Assembly: GCA_029907345.1 (NCBI GenBank)
Contig: JARYMB010000001.1
Coordinates: 62,001 to 126,000 of the forward strand
Length of the DNA: 64,000 bases
Direction of reading: 5' to 3'
From: Methanolinea sp.
Lineage (GTDB): Archaea; Halobacteriota; Methanomicrobia; Methanomicrobiales; Methanospirillaceae
How positions within the stretch are numbered: the first letter of the stretch is position 1; each line of letters opens with the position of its first letter. Position numbers and translations under genes: made by a program. The notes beneath the pieces are model-generated. The model worked only from the letters and a program-made list of their open reading frames with translations. It was not told where the DNA came from and made no database searches. Positions 9,062-19,002 of this stretch are shown in pieces.

Positions 9062-10816
9062 TCATGGAGAAGGCGGAGGATTTCCGCCTTCCGTTTTCCT
9101 GTATTTATTCCGGGGAACGAGGATCTCGAAGCGTGCACCTTTGCCGTATTCCCCGGTCTCCCGGATTTCCATGCCGTACACGGAGAGGATGCCACGCGCG
9201 AGGTAGAGACCGATACCGAGGTTCTTCCCGATTCCCTGCTCAAAGATCAACTCTTTCTGATCAGGGGGAATCCCGATACCGTTATCCTCGTACACGAGGA
9301 CCCCCTTGTCCCCTGATTCGTAAAATGAAAGGGTGATCCTGTCAACTCTCTCACCATGCGATACCGAGTTATCTATCAGCGTGGAAAAGATCTTTGCCAG
9401 GAGGCGATCAGAATAGATGAAAAGATTATCGAAGAGCACCTCGGCCTTCACACCGAAAAGTCCCATTCCCATTGCCACCTCCAGGAATAGTTTTCTCACG
9501 TCGATCCATCCCACAGACGATGGCAAAGCCTCAAGCTCGTACTCCCTCATGAAGGCCAGCTGGTGCTCAATTGCCTTTGCTGCAGACCTGATCCGTTCGA
9601 GGTATTCGATGTCAGCAGATCCCTCCGGGATACTCTCGGCGAGGAGATCGGCAAAACCCCGCACTATTGTGACCTGGTTGAGGACGTCATGTCGCGTGAT
9701 GCGGGAAAGGAGAGTCAGTTTTGCATTCGCAAGGCGGGCATCGTCTTTTGCGGCAGTCTCTGCCTTAACGTGTTCATCAAGTGCATCCAGCATCCTGTCG
9801 ATACTCTGAGAGAGGGAGGCTACTTCGTCGTCGCCTGAAAGTGCAGTCCTCCCCTTGAAATCCCTCTGATCCGTAATCTCTTTCACAGTTTTTTCAAGCA
9901 GGGATACCCGCGAGAGGACTTTTTTGTCCAGGAAACGGATCGCGGTTATGCCAATCGCTCCTCCGGCAAGTACCACGATGACGAAGAAAAGGATGAAACT
10001 GTTCCTGGCTATCTGGAATACCGTTCTTTCGATGGTGATGCTGGTAATAAAAGCAGGAGAGCCGGAAATATCGTTGATGGTCGACTCGGCGACGAGGGAG
10101 TCGCCGTTGCCCGGAAGTTGAATGGTAATCGGGATCTTCTCGTGGAAAACCGGGGAAATGGCAAAGCCCGGTTCGTCAGCGGGCCCGGCTTTCCTGATGG
10201 TGAGGTTCGCCATGGCCAGGGATGCATAATGCGTGGTCTCGTCCCCATCGAGATAGCGCCCGATGAGGAGGTAGCCTGCTGCCGGTCCGGTCCGGTCGTT
10301 GGGGAGGATCGGCCCGATACTTGCGAGGAGCGGTCCGCGGGAAGTGCTGATGACCCCGCTAAGGGGTGGAACATCATCTCCGGAGTTGTTTGAGTCAGGT
10401 TTCGGAATGACCGGGATATGCGATAAATCATCAGGGATGGAAAGTGCGACCTGCCTTGAATAGTCAAACCCCTTTCCGTAAACGAGTGTTCCATTGGTGT
10501 CGTAGAAGAGCATCAGGTCGAGCCGGAGGGAAAGAAATGTTTCATTGACCAGGTTCGCCGCCGGATAACCCTCATTCTCCCCTTTTGCAAAATAATACGT
10601 ATCATCCCATTTTCCCCAGTCTTCGCAGGTACCTCCGAGTGTTCCAAGATCGTATTCTATAATCCGGATAACTTTCAGAACCGCATTCTCTGCTTCCCTG
10701 TTTTCAATATTCCTGACTGCAGGATAGAGTGCCAGCTGCGTTGCCACTGCAACAATCAGCACGGAAATGATGATTACTGCGACGAGAGTGAGGGTGACAC
10801 TGAAACGGACTTTCAT
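9062..10816 (-). CDS. CHASE4-domain membrane sensor histidine kinase
   Basis: CHASE4-like GTCEDWGKWDDTYYF...LMLFYDTNGTLVYGKGFD; H-box RITRHDVLNQ; DNGIGIPP and GIGLYLARGIL ATPase boxes. Confidence 0.9.
   Translation of the reverse strand: MKVRFSVTLTLVAVIIISVLIVAVATQLALYPAVRNIENREAENAVLKVIRIIEYDLGTLGGTCEDWGKWDDTYYFAKGENEGYPAANLVNETFLSLRLDLMLFYDTNGTLVYGKGFDYSRQVALSIPDDLSHIPVIPKPDSNNSGDDVPPLSGVISTSRGPLLASIGPILPNDRTGPAAGYLLIGRYLDGDETTHYASLAMANLTIRKAGPADEPGFAISPVFHEKIPITIQLPGNGDSLVAESTINDISGSPAFITSITIERTVFQIARNSFILFFVIVVLAGGAIGITAIRFLDKKVLSRVSLLEKTVKEITDQRDFKGRTALSGDDEVASLSQSIDRMLDALDEHVKAETAAKDDARLANAKLTLLSRITRHDVLNQVTIVRGFADLLAESIPEGSADIEYLERIRSAAKAIEHQLAFMREYELEALPSSVGWIDVRKLFLEVAMGMGLFGVKAEVLFDNLFIYSDRLLAKIFSTLIDNSVSHGERVDRITLSFYESGDKGVLVYEDNGIGIPPDQKELIFEQGIGKNLGIGLYLARGILSVYGMEIRETGEYGKGARFEILVPRNKYRKTEGGNPPPSP
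9070..9090 (+). terminator. Stem-loop downstream of the second SBP gene
   Basis: AAGGCGGA-GGATT-TCCGCCTT followed by CCGTTTTCC; lies inside the 3' end of the convergent kinase gene. Confidence 0.4.
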
Positions 10817-10935
10817 TCTGCAGTTACCCCGGCGGTCGGGAAAACCAAGGCTGTTCCCGGATTGTTTAAATGTCCATCTTTTCCCTGATTAAAATTGTGA
10901 TTGAGGATTTTCTTCCCATTTCCGTCATTCAGGCG

Positions 10936-12126
10936 TTACCAGAAAAGAAACGAGCCGATAAGCAGGACACCAAGTCCCAGCAGGACAAGTCCCATGATGA
11001 TGCGGACGGCCCTCCGGTGTTCCCGCCTCCAGCGGTCAACTCTCTCCAGGGGGAGGCCAAAGACAACGGCACAGAGGATCAGAACGAGGGGAAGTACGAA
11101 GAAGACGTTGTAGACAAGGAGCAGGGGGATTCCTTCTGCCATGGTCATTTTATCGGATATCAGGGAGAGGATTGCAAGGTAGATGCCCCCCGTGCAGGGC
11201 AGCTCGAACATGCCCACCAGGACACCGAGGACGATTGAAGCCGGGACAGATGCCTTCTGGATATAATCCCCGATTATCCCTTTCCTGGAGGCGGGAATGG
11301 CAAGTGTGGGCTTTTCCCGGTCGAATACGCCTTCAGAGAGGCTGATTGCCCCAAAGATGAGAGCAATTGCTGCTGCGATAATCCCGATCGCCCTCGATAT
11401 CTCGGCGAGCTGGATGAGGTAGAATATGCCGAGACCGGAGAGGAAATAAAAGATAAAAACGGTCCCGATGAAGCAGGCACCCACGGAGACCATCCTTTTC
11501 CTCGACCCTGCGACAGAAAGTGTAAAAAGGAGAATGATCAGGACCGAGAATGCGCAGGGATTTATCCCGTCGGCAAGGCCCGCCGTGATGACCAGCGGGA
11601 TGGTTATTTCCTGTGCCGAAATGTTATCCAGCGAAGGAAACCGGGCGGAGGGCTGGGGGGAAAGACCGTGGCTTTGTTCCTTCACCACTTCTTCGAGGGA
11701 TCCGGTTATCTCGTCGTAACCGATGAGGACCCTGTCCCCCACGAAGACAGAGGGGACAGGGATAGCTCCCGTATTATACGCTTCCTTGTATACCGAAAAG
11801 AGCTTCCAGTAGTCGAAATTCTCCTTTATGTTCAACAGGTGTGTCTCGAGTTCCGGGTGGTCCCTGATGTACTGCTGGACGAAGGGAAGAGTCCTCATGC
11901 AGTCGCCGCAGTTCGTGTTGTAGAACATTACGATCACAGGTCCTTTGTCCGTGAACCTGTGATCGGGACTTACCGGAAGTGCAGGCGGCTCTTCGCCGGC
12001 AGAGGGAGCTAAAGACAGGCCTGTTTCTGCCCGGGCTGTCACGGGAAGAACACAGGCAAGGATCAGGAGGATTACAAAAAAGAGAATGAAAGGCCGGATT
12101 TCTCTTCTTTTTTGATTACCTGCCAT
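10936..12126 (-). CDS. Thioredoxin-like domain fused to CcdA/DsbD-type transmembrane domain
   Basis: MFYNTNCGDCMRTLPFVQ (CxxC) then ADGINPCAFSVLIILLFTLSVAGSRKRM and LPCTGGIYLAIL membrane motifs. Confidence 0.85.
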   Translation of the reverse strand: MAGNQKRREIRPFILFFVILLILACVLPVTARAETGLSLAPSAGEEPPALPVSPDHRFTDKGPVIVMFYNTNCGDCMRTLPFVQQYIRDHPELETHLLNIKENFDYWKLFSVYKEAYNTGAIPVPSVFVGDRVLIGYDEITGSLEEVVKEQSHGLSPQPSARFPSLDNISAQEITIPLVITAGLADGINPCAFSVLIILLFTLSVAGSRKRMVSVGACFIGTVFIFYFLSGLGIFYLIQLAEISRAIGIIAAAIALIFGAISLSEGVFDREKPTLAIPASRKGIIGDYIQKASVPASIVLGVLVGMFELPCTGGIYLAILSLISDKMTMAEGIPLLLVYNVFFVLPLVLILCAVVFGLPLERVDRWRREHRRAVRIIMGLVLLGLGVLLIGSFLFW

Positions 12127-12324
12127 TCAATCACGCTTCTTTGGGGCCTCTTGAGGCTACCGGAAATATACAAATTATATTGAAATACTTGGTTTGATGA
12201 GATATAGCATTTTCCTCCATGGTGCAGCTGTCCGGCGTGCCGTCATGGACACCCTGCCAAGGGGGGAAACCCTTTTTTTTTCGAAAAAAGTAAGAAAAAT
12301 CCCTTTTTCATTCCTTCGTAACAG

Positions 12325-12555
12325 TCATTCCATCGTAACAGAGATGATTTGGACAGGACAGAGAGCGGCTGCCTCCTCGACACAGCCTTTCAGGTTGTCG
12401 GGCACCTCCCCTTCGGATATCCCTCCGCCTGCGCGGTATTTTTCCCGTATCTGGCTGAAGCTGTCGTCACCATTCTCTTCGAACACCTCCGGGCAGGTCT
12501 CCCAGCAGGTGCTGCACGCCGTGCATTCCTCCCGCTTGATACTGACATGAATCAT
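12325..12555 (-). CDS. Ferredoxin (4Fe-4S, ferredoxin-III type)
   Basis: CTACSTCWETCPEVFEE...CVEEAAALCPVQII. Confidence 0.9.
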   Translation of the reverse strand: MIHVSIKREECTACSTCWETCPEVFEENGDDSFSQIREKYRAGGGISEGEVPDNLKGCVEEAAALCPVQIISVTME

Positions 12556-12556
12556 G

Positions 12557-12679
12557 CTATTTCACCTTGTAAAATTCCCGGGGGACAGAGATGGTGTCCC
12601 CCGGTTTGTCCTCCTGCATTTTTCTCATTGACCCCCTTTTGATTTTAAGGATTGTACCTTCCCTCCTTCGGAGATCCAT
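12557..12679 (-). CDS. Hypothetical 40-aa basic protein between cooC and ferredoxin
   Basis: MDLRRREGTILKIKRGSMRKMQEDKPGDTISVPREFYKVK; ends 2 bp before the ferredoxin start codon. Confidence 0.35.
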   Translation of the reverse strand: MDLRRREGTILKIKRGSMRKMQEDKPGDTISVPREFYKVK

Positions 12680-12695
12680 GTTCCCTTCCCCCATC

Positions 12696-13487
12696 CTATG
12701 AACAGACCGCCCGTACAAGCCGTTCCACGGTCCCTGCCGCGGGACAATCGCCATCCAGTGCTGAAACGACAGATGGTTCATGGGCCCTGATACAGGGATC
12801 GTCGGGGACTTCGATCTTTCCGGAGATGTATCCGGGAGAAAGATCGTTTTTCATAGCATCCCTGCCTGTCACCCGGGCCTTGTTTGTCATTAGGAATATC
12901 CTCGGTATACCACACTCGTGCGCAAGACGGCAGAGTTGCCCTGCAACAGATCTCCCGTTGTAGGATGGATCTGTTACGACAAGGGCAATCGAGAACCCCT
13001 GAGCAACCGCACGCCCGAAATGTTCGAGGCCGGCGGGCGTGTCGAGAAGAATAACGTCACCGGGCAGAAACTGCGCATTTCTCAGTACCGCCGAAAGGAG
13101 GGTATACTCGGGGCACAGACAGCCGGATCCCGCATTCTTCACCCCGCCAAGGACAAGGAGGCGAATCCCGTTTCCAGCCGGATAACTGAAACGATCGACG
13201 ACATCGGCCGTGTCCGGGTTGAGGACCATGAATCCGCCCCGGCCGGGTAATGCCCCGATCTTTTCTGCGATGTATTCTTTCCTCTCGGAGAGGGGGACGA
13301 TTGACCGGACCTCGCTTGCCGGGAGACCGAGGGTGCAGGCCAGGTTCTGCTGCGGGTCCCCGTCCACCGCAAGGACCGTCCGCCCTTCGCGTGCAAAACA
13401 GTGGGCAAGGAGGGCCGTCAGGGTTGTCTTGCCGACACCCCCCTTCCCCGTGACGACGATCCTCACTTTTTCTTTGCTATGAGACAA
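12696..13487 (-). CDS. cooC: CO dehydrogenase maturation ATPase CooC-like
   Basis: VTGKGGVGKTTLTALLA; VDGDPQQNLACTLG; CLCPEYTLL; adjacent to cooS. Confidence 0.9.
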   Translation of the reverse strand: MSHSKEKVRIVVTGKGGVGKTTLTALLAHCFAREGRTVLAVDGDPQQNLACTLGLPASEVRSIVPLSERKEYIAEKIGALPGRGGFMVLNPDTADVVDRFSYPAGNGIRLLVLGGVKNAGSGCLCPEYTLLSAVLRNAQFLPGDVILLDTPAGLEHFGRAVAQGFSIALVVTDPSYNGRSVAGQLCRLAHECGIPRIFLMTNKARVTGRDAMKNDLSPGYISGKIEVPDDPCIRAHEPSVVSALDGDCPAAGTVERLVRAVCS

Positions 13488-13523
13488 TGCACATGCCCCT
13501 CTCCGGTTGTTGCATATCCCGCC

Positions 13524-15482
13524 TTAAATCCCAAGTTCTGTCCTCTTCCTCTCGATATGGGCGGAGATCAGGTCGGCAGCCTTGACCGGGTCGGGTTCGA
13601 CAGCAAAGGACGCGTTGACCACGCCTTTCAATCCCTCGGTCAGGAGGGAGATGACCGGTGGACTCCCCGAGATCTTGGGCATGACACCAAGCACCGTGAA
13701 GACTCCCGATGCGACAAAGTAGGACCCGATCGAGACTGCTTTTTGGGAATACCACTCAGGTGCTGCCCCGGCAACCGGGAGACGGTGGATGCCGACATTC
13801 AGGGCGTTTGCCAGTTCTGCGGCAAGGTGCAGGATCCGCGAGCAGTCGACGCAGGAGCCCATGTGGAGGACCGGAGGTATTCCAAGTGACGTGCAGACAG
13901 GTCCGAGACCCGGTCCTGCCAGGGATGCGGCCCGGGGCTGGAGCAGACCTGCTTTTCCGGATGCAATGGCTGCACATCCGGTTTCCACGCAGAGGATATC
14001 CCGCCTGATCAGTTCCTTCGTGAGAGTCACATGGCCGTAGTCATGCTTCACTTTCGGGTTATTGCAGCCCACGATACCGACCGCACCCCGGATGTTCCCG
14101 GACGCGATCTGGTCGATAAGCGGCTTGAGTGATCCGCCGAGCGCCCCCCTGATGGCCTCGACCGAAAAGCCGGTCGTCACCTTCACGGGTTCGACAGGGA
14201 TAAAGACCCTGTCCGCGTTCCGGTTCTGGTAGTTCTCCACCGCCATCTTCACGATGGCCTTTGCTGTTTCGTAGGCGGTCTCGGGTTCGAACTCGAAATA
14301 GTAGGAGCCGGGGATGCGTGATTTCGGGCTCGTGGAGATGATATGGGTATGGTAACAGCTTGCCGTGCGCGGGAGGGAGGGGAAGATGCACTGGTAGTCC
14401 ACGACCATGGCCTCGAGAGCCCCTGTCGTGATCACGAGTTCCTGGTTGAAGTGGTTGCCGGCATTCGGGATTCCCTTCCGCATCAGGAGTTCGTTGCCCG
14501 TGCAACAGAGCCCGACAAGGTTGATGCCGGCGGCTCCCACTTTCCTGACAAGCGCCTGGATCTCCGGGTCTTTCGCTGCCCTGACAACCATCTCCGAGAG
14601 CATGGGGTTGTGGCCATGCAGCGAGATGTTGACGTGATCCTTTTTCAAAACACCCAGGTTCACGAGAGACTCGTTCGGCCGGGGTGTCCCAAAGAGGACA
14701 TCGGAGACCTCGGTGGCAAGGCTCGATCCTCCCCACCCGTCCGAGAGCGCGGCCCGCAACCCGTGGACCAGCGTGTTGGCATAATCGGCCGCAACACCCA
14801 TCTGGACGCGGTGCATCGCCTCTACCACCTCGCGGTCGATACCCCGGGGGACGATGCCCGCATTCTTCCAGACATCCCGCGTGGCACGGGGTGCCCGGTC
14901 TGCAATCCGGAGGGAGTCCCTGACAGTCCCGAATTCTTCGAGCATTGCGAGCCCGAGCTCTTCAGCCAGTTTCCTGTCGCTCTTTCCGGATGTCTCGATC
15001 CCGTATTCACGGGCAAGCCTTTTCAGCTTCTCCGGGTCCGAGATTGTATAATCGTTGACCGTGCCTTTCCCCACGCCGTAGAGGGTCAGGACAATCTCTC
15101 TCCCGTGGTCCGAGTGTGCCGCTGCGCCGGTCGCCAGCTGGTCGAGCAGGTTCCGCGCAACGATCAGGTCAGCATCGGCCCCGCAGACACCCCTGACACG
15201 GTGCGGGGGGATGATCCGGCACGGTCCCATCGCACACCGCTGGCAGGAGATCCCGGCAGCGCAGTACTTGCATTCCGGCTGCTGCATCTCGTGCCGGTCC
15301 CAGACCGTCTCTATTCCCTCCTTCATCGTGAGCTCGACGAATGGCTTTGCTGCCTCGTCACATGTCCGGCTCTCCTTCTTCTGCTCGATGAGAGCAGGGT
15401 TCATCAGGGCGAGGCGGGCACGGTCCAGCTCGCACACCTCGATCCGTTCCCTGATAATTTGGGGTTTTTTCTCTTCAGCCAT
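13524..15482 (-). CDS. cooS: Anaerobic Ni-CO dehydrogenase catalytic subunit
   Basis: CKYCAAGISCQRCAMGPCRI; SLHGHNP; GLCCTGNE; GCNNPK; CVETGCAA; GSCVDCSRI cluster-ligand motifs. Confidence 0.96.
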   Translation of the reverse strand: MAEEKKPQIIRERIEVCELDRARLALMNPALIEQKKESRTCDEAAKPFVELTMKEGIETVWDRHEMQQPECKYCAAGISCQRCAMGPCRIIPPHRVRGVCGADADLIVARNLLDQLATGAAAHSDHGREIVLTLYGVGKGTVNDYTISDPEKLKRLAREYGIETSGKSDRKLAEELGLAMLEEFGTVRDSLRIADRAPRATRDVWKNAGIVPRGIDREVVEAMHRVQMGVAADYANTLVHGLRAALSDGWGGSSLATEVSDVLFGTPRPNESLVNLGVLKKDHVNISLHGHNPMLSEMVVRAAKDPEIQALVRKVGAAGINLVGLCCTGNELLMRKGIPNAGNHFNQELVITTGALEAMVVDYQCIFPSLPRTASCYHTHIISTSPKSRIPGSYYFEFEPETAYETAKAIVKMAVENYQNRNADRVFIPVEPVKVTTGFSVEAIRGALGGSLKPLIDQIASGNIRGAVGIVGCNNPKVKHDYGHVTLTKELIRRDILCVETGCAAIASGKAGLLQPRAASLAGPGLGPVCTSLGIPPVLHMGSCVDCSRILHLAAELANALNVGIHRLPVAGAAPEWYSQKAVSIGSYFVASGVFTVLGVMPKISGSPPVISLLTEGLKGVVNASFAVEPDPVKAADLISAHIERKRTELGI

Positions 15483-15635
15483 GGTGAGTCAGGTCCTTTC
15501 CTTTTCAAATGAAAATGATACCGCCATTCTCGTTTTTATATCCTTGTATCCTGGTGAGGATCATGTGATTTTTTTCCAACGGGTGGATGACAATCCAATC
15601 GGGGCTTGGATCCCCGCATTGGTTCTTCCCCGGCC

Positions 15636-15914
15636 CTACCCTCCTCCTGCGGGAGGGAACAAGGCAACGAGATCTCCCTCCGAGAGGGGGGTGTCCAGCC
15701 CGGAGATAAAGTGGATATTCCGCCCGTTCCGCAGGATGTTCACGAAATCTTTCAGTTCCCCCTTTTCGTTCAAAAGCTCATTGGCAAGGGGCGGGGCCTG
15801 TTTTACGAGGAGGTCGAGGAGGTCTCTGACCGATGACCCGTCTCTGATCTCGACCTCTGTTTCCCGCGGCAGGAACTGCCGGAGGATGGCAAACGACTTC
15901 ACCCGGACCTTCAT
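15636..15914 (-). CDS. MoaD/ThiS-family sulfur carrier protein
   Basis: Ubiquitin-like small protein MKVRVKSFAILRQFLPRETEVEIRDGSSVRDLLD ending in ...FPPAGGG (C-terminal GG). Confidence 0.88.
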   Translation of the reverse strand: MKVRVKSFAILRQFLPRETEVEIRDGSSVRDLLDLLVKQAPPLANELLNEKGELKDFVNILRNGRNIHFISGLDTPLSEGDLVALFPPAGGG

Positions 15915-16654
15915 GGGGCAACACCTCTCCCGTTGCACCGGGTACAGGACGGATCCCTGGCGACGGGTATCACTTCCGCCTCTCCCATGAGCCCGTCCCA
16001 AAGCAGCATCCGTCCTGCCATCGGTTTGCCAAGCCCCGTCACCAGCTTGATCGCCTCTGCCACCTGGATGCTCCCGATCGTCCCGACGGTGACGCCGAGG
16101 ATGGGGACATCCCCGGGAGGCGGCGGGTGGGGGACGATGCAGTGCAGGCAGGGAGTCTCTCCCGGTATAATGGACGATACCTGGCCATAGAACCCGTTCA
16201 CTGCCCCGTGGATAAAGGGGAGATCCTCCCCGAACGCGGCATCATCGAGGATGTACCGGGCATCGTAGTTGTCCATCCCGTCGATGATCACATCGATTCC
16301 GCATACAAGTCCACCGATGCTCTCGCGGGTAATCGTCTCCCTGACCGGTTCAACCGAGAGCCAGGGGTTGTTCTCCCGGAGCCGCCGGGCGGCGACGTCC
16401 ACCTTGAAGAGACCGTGGTCCCTTGCCGCGTACAGGACCTGCCGGTTGAGGTTGTGGCGCTCCACGACGTCATTGTCCACGATCCGGATCTTCCCGAACC
16501 CTGCACAGGCACACATCTGGGCACAGACCGACCCAAGACCCCCGGCACCGGCGACGAGCACCGCTGCATCTCTCAGCCTCTCCTGGCCCGTTTCCCCGAG
16601 CAGGGGTATCTGGCGGAGGTAGCGTTCCCGCTCAACAAGCGATAACATGGTCAT
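15911..16654 (-). CDS. moeB: HesA/MoeB/ThiF family adenylyltransferase
   Basis: RYLRQIPLLGETGQERLRDAAVLVAGAGGLGS; NRQVLY; DGMDNYDARY; C-terminal CTRC. Confidence 0.88.
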   Translation of the reverse strand: MTMLSLVERERYLRQIPLLGETGQERLRDAAVLVAGAGGLGSVCAQMCACAGFGKIRIVDNDVVERHNLNRQVLYAARDHGLFKVDVAARRLRENNPWLSVEPVRETITRESIGGLVCGIDVIIDGMDNYDARYILDDAAFGEDLPFIHGAVNGFYGQVSSIIPGETPCLHCIVPHPPPPGDVPILGVTVGTIGSIQVAEAIKLVTGLGKPMAGRMLLWDGLMGEAEVIPVARDPSCTRCNGRGVAP

Positions 16655-16715
16655 TGCCTTTCCATTCGGGCCATGGTCTCCTCCACAGGTACTCCGCCAT
16701 CACCTGCCTCGCCTG

Positions 16716-17060
16716 TCAGCTCTGCATCATCGCGAGCTCTTTTTTCACGTTCGGCAGGACCTTGCGTTCCTTTATGAGGCGCTGCACCTTTGAACGGGGG
16801 TCGTCTCCTTCTTCGGCGAATCTGATGGCAAGCGCAGGGCAGAGGTTTGCGCAGGTCTGGCAGCCGACCACGCAGTTTTCCGGGTGGATGACGACCGATT
16901 TCTTCCGTTCCCAGTCAAACCCGTACACTCCTTTTCCGCAGGTAAGAAAGCAGAACCCGCATCCGATGCATTTAGCCTCGTTGACTACCGGGTGCCAGTC
17001 AATCTCGTTCCGCGGTATACCGTGCCAGAGACCGGGCTTTTGTTCGGGGGTTGCGACCAT
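16716..17060 (-). CDS. 4Fe-4S ferredoxin associated with AOR
   Basis: CIGCGFCFLTCGKGVYGFD...CVVGCQTCANLCPALAI; start trimmed to MVATPEQK. Confidence 0.85.
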   Translation of the reverse strand: MVATPEQKPGLWHGIPRNEIDWHPVVNEAKCIGCGFCFLTCGKGVYGFDWERKKSVVIHPENCVVGCQTCANLCPALAIRFAEEGDDPRSKVQRLIKERKVLPNVKKELAMMQS

Positions 17061-17070
17061 GCACCTTACC

Positions 17071-18846
17071 TCATGCGAGGCCCAGTTCTTCCAGTTTCTG
17101 TTTGGTCGGGACCCCGTTTTTGTCCCATCCCCGGAGTTCGTAGTACTCGTCGAGCAGGGGCTGGCGCTGCCACACCCTTCCCCTGGGGGCACCCTCGCGG
17201 AGCGGTTCGTTCAACAGGCGCGGGGGGAGAGTGTCGTCGTCCTTTGTATACCCTGCCTTCAGGTTGAAGAGCCGCTGGAGGTTCCAGATCCTCTCCCCGA
17301 TGTGGAGGAGCCCCTTGGCCGTCAGGGACATTCCCGTTGCTGCAGAGATCAGGTCTGCATAGTCATCAGCATCGAGGGCAAACGAGGAGAAGAGGCACAT
17401 GCCTGATGCGTCGATTGCCGCCGTGAGATCCTGGAAGGTCTTGGTCCACTCCGCTTTGCCTTCGCTCGTGTAGGGATCGAGCTTGACAGGTGCGCCGAGC
17501 ACTTCGGGCGAGATCATGTAGCCATAGACATGGTCTGCACCCCGCACGGATGTCGCGTATTCGAGGCCGTGCCCCTGCAGCCCCCGCGGGTCGTATGCCG
17601 GGATGTCCTGCTTCTTCACGCTCATCGAGAGTTCGGGGTGACCGTGCTTTTCGGCAAACATGAAAGACCCGTCCGAGAGTTCAGCGCCGAACCCCTCGCG
17701 GTTCGCCATCTGGCGGATGAGATCGAGGAGCCCCTCCGTGGAGCCAAACTGCGGGCCGTCCCTGATGTATCCCTTCTCCTTCATCTCCATTGCGCAGGCA
17801 ATCGCTGTGGGGGTTCCGATGGCATCGATCCCGAGCTTGTTGCAGAGCCATGTGGCCTTTGTGGCAAACGCGAGGTCATCGATCCCAAGGTCAGCCGTAA
17901 AGGCCCAGAGCGGTTCGTACTCCGGCCCCTCGTGGGTTTCTCCATCGACCTCCGACACCCTGCTGCAGCGGACGATGCATGCATAGCACCCCTTGTTCTT
18001 CTTCAGGTACTTCTCTGCGAGAGCCTCCCCCGAGACTTTCTCGGCGTTTGCGAAGTGCGCCGACTGGAAATTGCGCGTCGGGAGGATGCCTGCCTCGTTG
18101 ATGATGTTGACGAGGACTGCCGTCCCGTACTTGGTCAGGGCCTGGCAGATGCCGTTTTTCTCGAGTTTCTCCCTGATTCGTTCCTTGACTGTGTTGAGGC
18201 GTTCCTCGTCTGCTATCCCGATGGAGAGGTCCCCGGCTGCAACGATGGCCTTGACGTTCTTTGAGCCCATGACGGCCCCGCCACCGGCCCGGCCGGCAGC
18301 CCTGTCCATGTCATTGATCACGCAGGCAAGGAGACTCTTTTTCTCCCCCGCGGGACCGATGCAGGCAACCTTTGCCTTCGTATCCCCAAGATCCGAGAGG
18401 ATCATGTCGGTCGCCTCGTGGGTCGTCTTTCCCCAGTAGGGGGATGCGTCCCGGATCTCGGCCTTTCCTTCGTTTAAGTAGATGTAACAGGGCTTTTCCG
18501 CCTTCCCGTTCAGGATGACGGCATCAAACCCCGCCCTCTTGAGCTTCCACCCGAAGACTCCCCCGGAGTTGGAGGACATCAGGGTGCCGTTCAGGGGAGA
18601 TTTCGCGCTTATCTCGTACCGCGACCCGAGCGGGATCCCTGTTCCCGTCGTCGGACCCGAGGCGAGCACGAAGACATTTTTCTCCCCGAGCGGGTCGTCG
18701 CGGGGGTTTACCCGGTCCGTCACCACCCTTGCGCCAAACCCCCTTCCTCCAAGATACCTCTTCTTCCAGTCAGAGGGTGTCGCTGCAACTGTCACCTTTA
18801 TTCTGGTCAGATCGATGTCGGCTATCTTTCCTGCATAGGCGTCCAT
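17071..18846 (-). CDS. aor: Aldehyde:ferredoxin oxidoreductase (tungstopterin)
   Basis: GGRGFGARVVTDRV; SNSGGVFGWKLKRAG; GRAGGGAVMGSKNVKAI; CYACIVRCSRV. Confidence 0.95.
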   Translation of the reverse strand: MDAYAGKIADIDLTRIKVTVAATPSDWKKRYLGGRGFGARVVTDRVNPRDDPLGEKNVFVLASGPTTGTGIPLGSRYEISAKSPLNGTLMSSNSGGVFGWKLKRAGFDAVILNGKAEKPCYIYLNEGKAEIRDASPYWGKTTHEATDMILSDLGDTKAKVACIGPAGEKKSLLACVINDMDRAAGRAGGGAVMGSKNVKAIVAAGDLSIGIADEERLNTVKERIREKLEKNGICQALTKYGTAVLVNIINEAGILPTRNFQSAHFANAEKVSGEALAEKYLKKNKGCYACIVRCSRVSEVDGETHEGPEYEPLWAFTADLGIDDLAFATKATWLCNKLGIDAIGTPTAIACAMEMKEKGYIRDGPQFGSTEGLLDLIRQMANREGFGAELSDGSFMFAEKHGHPELSMSVKKQDIPAYDPRGLQGHGLEYATSVRGADHVYGYMISPEVLGAPVKLDPYTSEGKAEWTKTFQDLTAAIDASGMCLFSSFALDADDYADLISAATGMSLTAKGLLHIGERIWNLQRLFNLKAGYTKDDDTLPPRLLNEPLREGAPRGRVWQRQPLLDEYYELRGWDKNGVPTKQKLEELGLA

Positions 18847-18929
18847 GGTACCACCATGCCACCTGTAGATCTATCTTCCTCATAAAACTATTCAAAAAAA
18901 CATGAAACATGGTAAAGAGAATGAAACGA

Positions 18930-18949
18930 AAAATCCGTTTCCGGATTTT
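18930..18949 (-). terminator. Stem-loop terminator of the ABC exporter operon
   Basis: AAAATCCG-TTTC-CGGATTTT, 8-bp stem, just downstream (minus strand) of the 19003 stop. Confidence 0.45.
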
Positions 18950-19002
18950 GGTGGAAAAAAAGTCCCTGGTCCATCCATGCCAAGAGAAGGCAGGAACTCC
19001 AA

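Noticed and set aside
14343-15512. 389-aa plus-strand ORF
   Set aside because: Antisense to cooS, which has all cluster-ligand motifs.
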